Part shown: positions 5,688-6,951 of the stretch, in pieces
How the letters are laid out: each line of letters opens with the position of its first letter
Numbering within the stretch: position 1 is the first letter of the stretch
Source of the DNA: Clostridia bacterium
Lineage (GTDB): Bacteria > Bacillota_A > Clostridia > Oscillospirales > Acutalibacteraceae
Length of the DNA stretch: 6,951 nucleotides
Direction: 5' to 3'
Assembly: GCA_017445685.1 (NCBI GenBank)
Contig: JAFSTS010000140.1
Coordinates: 1 to 6,951, forward strand
Notes under the pieces: generated by a model
Databases searched by the model: none
What the model was told of the DNA's origin: nothing
What the model saw: the letters and a program-made list of their open reading frames with translations, nothing else
Made by a program: the position numbers and the translations under genes

Positions 5688-6575
5688 TCAGGGTGTTCCG
5701 CAGTTTTGGCAGAAGTTTGCTGTGTTTTGCGCTCCGCAGTTCTGACAAAACCATGCCGCTGCTGTTTGAGGCTGTTGCGCATAACCTTGCTGGGCATACG
5801 GTTGCTGAGGCTGCTGCTGAACGAATCCCTGCTGAGCGTAAGGCTGCTGCGGCTGAGCAAATCCCTGCTGAGCATACGGCTGCTGCGGCTGAGCAAATCC
5901 CTGCTGAGCGTAAGGCTGCTGCGGCTGGGCAAATCCCTGCTGAGCAAAAGGCTGCTGAACGAATCCCTGCTGCATCATGGGAGCGCCTGTCAAAGCCGAG
6001 CGGATCTGATTGCCCATCATCTCATAGTTATGGTAATCCATTGTGCCGATGCCTTCAACATCTCTGCTGTTAAGACGAAATTCAATTTCATCAAACCAAC
6101 GGTTGCTGACGACAATTTTCATTTCAAAATCATAGCTGTATGTATAGCGTCTCGGATTATAGCTGATACGGTTGCCCTGAGAATCAGTGGTGTAAATTTC
6201 CTCTCTGTTTTCCTCAATATCCATTACGCACTGGGTAACAGATGAAATCGGCATTACATCAGGGTTTTCCTCTGCCCAGCTTCCCGGAGTCCTCGACGAA
6301 ACGACGAAAGTTCCCGCAGTGCTGTCGATATATACTTTCTTGTTGTCGCCGTAAGTCTGCGTAGGATTAAAAGAACGAAGCTTTGCTTTGTTATCCTCAC
6401 GGTAGGCAAGGTGTTCCTTCATCTCGGCGACTGTTGTTCGGCGGCGATCGGTCATAAAGGGCGAAATCTTATGCGCGCAGTTTTTGCACATATTGCCGTC
6501 TTCAAGCTTACGGTTGCCAAGCAGACTGATCTTTTCTCCGCAGATGTCGCAGAATTTCTTGTCAAAAAGTCCCAT
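5688..6575 (-). CDS. DUF4428 zinc-finger protein with Gln/Pro repeat and C-terminal zinc ribbon
   Basis: The chosen start is the ATG at 6575 (MGLFDKKFCDICG), 295 residues. It has a purine-rich ribosome binding site, whereas the frame upstream to 6638 runs through a hairpin and lacks one. Residues 5-40 form a DUF4428-type zinc finger with Cys9, Cys12, Cys30 and Cys33, a module that by family habit opens with GLFDKK. Residues about 45-195 form a central region of mixed charge with a likely beta-rich part (YTYSYDFEMKIVVSNRWFDEIEF). Residues about 202-270 are low-complexity, rich in Gln, Pro, Tyr, Phe and Gly, with three perfect copies of GFAQPQQPYAQQ and degenerate copies on both sides. The end is a zinc ribbon CQNC-x8-CQNC (277-292). 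There is no signal peptide or membrane helix, so it is probably cytoplasmic. Function is unknown; two metal sites joined by a flexible linker suggest a scaffold or nucleic-acid or protein binder, which is inference only. Confidence 0.88.
   Translation of the reverse strand: MGLFDKKFCDICGEKISLLGNRKLEDGNMCKNCAHKISPFMTDRRRTTVAEMKEHLAYREDNKAKLRSFNPTQTYGDNKKVYIDSTAGTFVVSSRTPGSWAEENPDVMPISSVTQCVMDIEENREEIYTTDSQGNRISYNPRRYTYSYDFEMKIVVSNRWFDEIEFRLNSRDVEGIGTMDYHNYEMMGNQIRSALTGAPMMQQGFVQQPFAQQGFAQPQQPYAQQGFAQPQQPYAQQGFAQPQQPYAQQGFVQQQPQQPYAQQGYAQQPQTAAAWFCQNCGAQNTANFCQNCGTP
5825..5932 (-). repeat. 36-bp tandem repeat inside the DUF4428 gene
   Basis: Three adjacent 36-base units (5825-5860, 5861-5896, 5897-5932) encode GFAQPQQPYAQQ on the minus strand. 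Relative to the first unit, the second differs at 2 bases and the third at 1; all three changes are silent. A 30-base degenerate unit continues at 5933-5962, and related sequence lies on the other side down to about 5770. Confidence 0.95.
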
Positions 6576-6582
6576 ACTGATC

Positions 6583-6593
6583 TTCCTTTCCTC
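6583..6593 (-). promoter_or_regulatory. ribosome binding site of the DUF4428 gene
   Basis: Read on the minus strand, GAGGAAAGGAA ends 7 bases before the ATG at 6575. It decides for this start over the Met codon at 6638, which has no comparable site. Confidence 0.8.
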
Positions 6594-6614
6594 AAAATAA
6601 TACAGATTTATCTT

Positions 6615-6635
6615 GACGGATCGGCGCGATCCGTC
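6615..6635. promoter_or_regulatory. perfect 9-bp inverted repeat in the leader of the DUF4428 gene
   Basis: GACGGATCG (6615-6623) and CGATCCGTC (6627-6635) are exact complements around a 3-base GCG centre. It lies 22 bases upstream of the ribosome binding site. No T-run follows on either strand, so it is not a standard terminator. It could be an operator or an RNA hairpin in the leader. Confidence 0.6.
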
Positions 6636-6670
6636 CATCGACGCGGGAAGGGCGGGGGAGCCGTACTTCT

Positions 6671-6676
6671 ATTGTA
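6671..6676 (-). promoter_or_regulatory. candidate proximal -10 of the DUF4428 gene
   Basis: TACAAT on the minus strand, preceded by TG, lies about 95 bases before the start codon. No good -35 is found 16-18 bases upstream; that position instead carries one copy of the direct repeat at 6682-6693. It might work with an activator, or be chance. Confidence 0.35.
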
Positions 6677-6681
6677 CACGA

Positions 6682-6733
6682 GAAATCGGAAAAGGGAATG
6701 CTTCGGGGAAACTTTTTTTCGGAAATCGGAAAA
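6682..6733. repeat. 12-bp direct repeat pair
   Basis: GAAATCGGAAAA occurs exactly at 6682-6693 and 6722-6733, 40 bases apart. The core ATCGGAA appears a third time, inverted, at 6844-6850 inside the distal promoter. This may be a regulator site set. No other function is seen in this stretch. Confidence 0.5.
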
Positions 6734-6770
6734 AAGATTTCAGCGGGGCGAAAAGCTGCACAAAAGCAGG

Positions 6771-6792
6771 GCGGAATACTTGTGCATTCCGC
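6771..6792. other. short hairpin in the upstream region
   Basis: GCGGAAT (6771-6777) pairs exactly with ATTCCGC (6786-6792) around an 8-base loop. It would lie in the leader RNA if the distal promoter is used. It is weak as a terminator because only CCTGCTTTT follows on the minus strand. Confidence 0.35.
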
Positions 6793-6826
6793 GCAGAACG
6801 CCCGGCGGCCCGCACCCTTTTTGACG

Positions 6827-6855
6827 ATTTTATCACAGATCGGTTCCGATTGCAA
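6827..6855 (-). promoter_or_regulatory. candidate distal promoter of the DUF4428 gene
   Basis: On the minus strand TTGCAA (6855-6850), a 17-base spacer and TAAAAT (6832-6827) fit sigma-A, with TGA just before the -10 as an extended -10 element. The spacer contains a perfect small palindrome ATCGG-TT-CCGAT (6839-6850). Transcription would start near 6820, leaving a leader of about 245 bases before the DUF4428 start. Confidence 0.6.
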
Positions 6856-6875
6856 CAAACGCGGGCGAAGCAGCG

Positions 6876-6908
6876 AAAAAACGCAGGCGGAGTTGGGCTC
6901 CGCCTGCG
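6876..6908 (-). terminator. minus-strand Rho-independent terminator
   Basis: CGCAGGCGGAG (6882-6892) and CTCCGCCTGCG (6898-6908) form a perfect 11-bp stem with a 5-base loop. On the minus strand the stem is followed directly by six T (6881-6876). It implies a minus-strand gene entering from the right edge. Confidence 0.9.
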
Positions 6909-6931
6909 ATTCGCGTCCCGACGCCTCCCGC

Positions 6932-6951
6932 TCAGAGCGCCGCGTCCAGCT
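6932..6951 (-). CDS. possible 3' end of a minus-strand gene
   Basis: One minus-strand frame from the right edge reads L-D-A-A-L then TGA (6934-6932), 23 bases before the terminator hairpin. Position and direction fit the end of a gene, but only five codons are visible, so no product can be named. The other two frames stay open through the hairpin, which makes them less likely. Confidence 0.4.

Noticed and set aside
5825..5962. Possible CRISPR array
   Set aside because: The 36-base units are directly adjacent with no unique spacers, and they are in frame with a coding gene.
5615..6245. Open frames on both strands over the repeat region, with Ala/Glu/Lys-rich and Leu/Arg/Ser-rich repeats
   Set aside because: They are other-frame readings of the 36-base repeat in the DUF4428 gene. 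Zinc-site spacing, ribosome binding site and silent changes all support the 5688-6575 minus frame.
6576..6638. N-terminal extension of the DUF4428 protein to a Met codon at 6638
   Set aside because: The added residues cross the 9-bp hairpin, lack a ribosome binding site and do not belong to the family, while the ATG at 6575 has a good site and begins the typical GLFDKK.
6592..6858. 88-codon minus-strand open frame upstream of the DUF4428 gene
   Set aside because: It starts with TTG inside the candidate promoter, has no ribosome binding site, shows no family resemblance and spans hairpins.

Overview
The window looks like chromosomal DNA of an anaerobic Clostridia-type Firmicute (Oscillospiraceae/Lachnospiraceae-like gut lineage). 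The basis is moderate GC, consensus sigma-A promoters with purine-rich Shine-Dalgarno sites, Rho-independent terminators, and family content (DUF2804, PrmA, a leaderless CE4 deacetylase, a DUF4428 zinc-finger protein). The lineage is an inference; there is no rRNA or other phylogenetic marker in the window apart from PrmA.

Layout. Bases 1-1736 (+) hold the 3' part of a DUF2804 gene, then after 18 bases prmA, the ribosomal protein L11 methyltransferase. No terminator is visible after prmA. Bases 1737-1844 hold a strong sigma-A promoter flanked by a near-perfect 13-bp inverted repeat whose right arm runs into the ribosome binding site of the next gene. Bases 1845-4784 (+) hold two tandem, 21-bp-spaced paralogues of a secreted or membrane-anchored putative glycoside hydrolase (TIM-barrel type, about 485 aa). 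They end in a clear hairpin terminator whose T-tract leads directly into a perfect-consensus promoter. That promoter serves a single-gene unit for a cytoplasmic CE4 polysaccharide deacetylase (4892-5593), closed by another terminator.

On the minus strand, 5688-6575 encodes a DUF4428 protein with an N-terminal four-Cys zinc finger, a Gln/Pro/Tyr-rich 12-residue tandem repeat and a C-terminal CxxC-CxxC zinc ribbon. Its upstream region (6576-6931) has no convincing gene. It is GC-rich in parts and holds two promoter candidates, repeated ATCGGAA heptamers, a perfect 9-bp hairpin and a minus-strand terminator. The terminator implies that another minus-strand gene ends near 6932.

How the genes fit together: the hydrolase pair and the deacetylase could form a small carbohydrate-processing neighbourhood, but they have separate promoters and no transporter or regulator lies between them, so this is a guess. 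The most notable signal is the mosaic similarity of the two hydrolases: nearly identical DNA at both ends and strongly diverged DNA in the catalytic core. This suggests gene conversion or core-cassette diversification. I see no clear evidence of a new multi-gene defence or mobile system.
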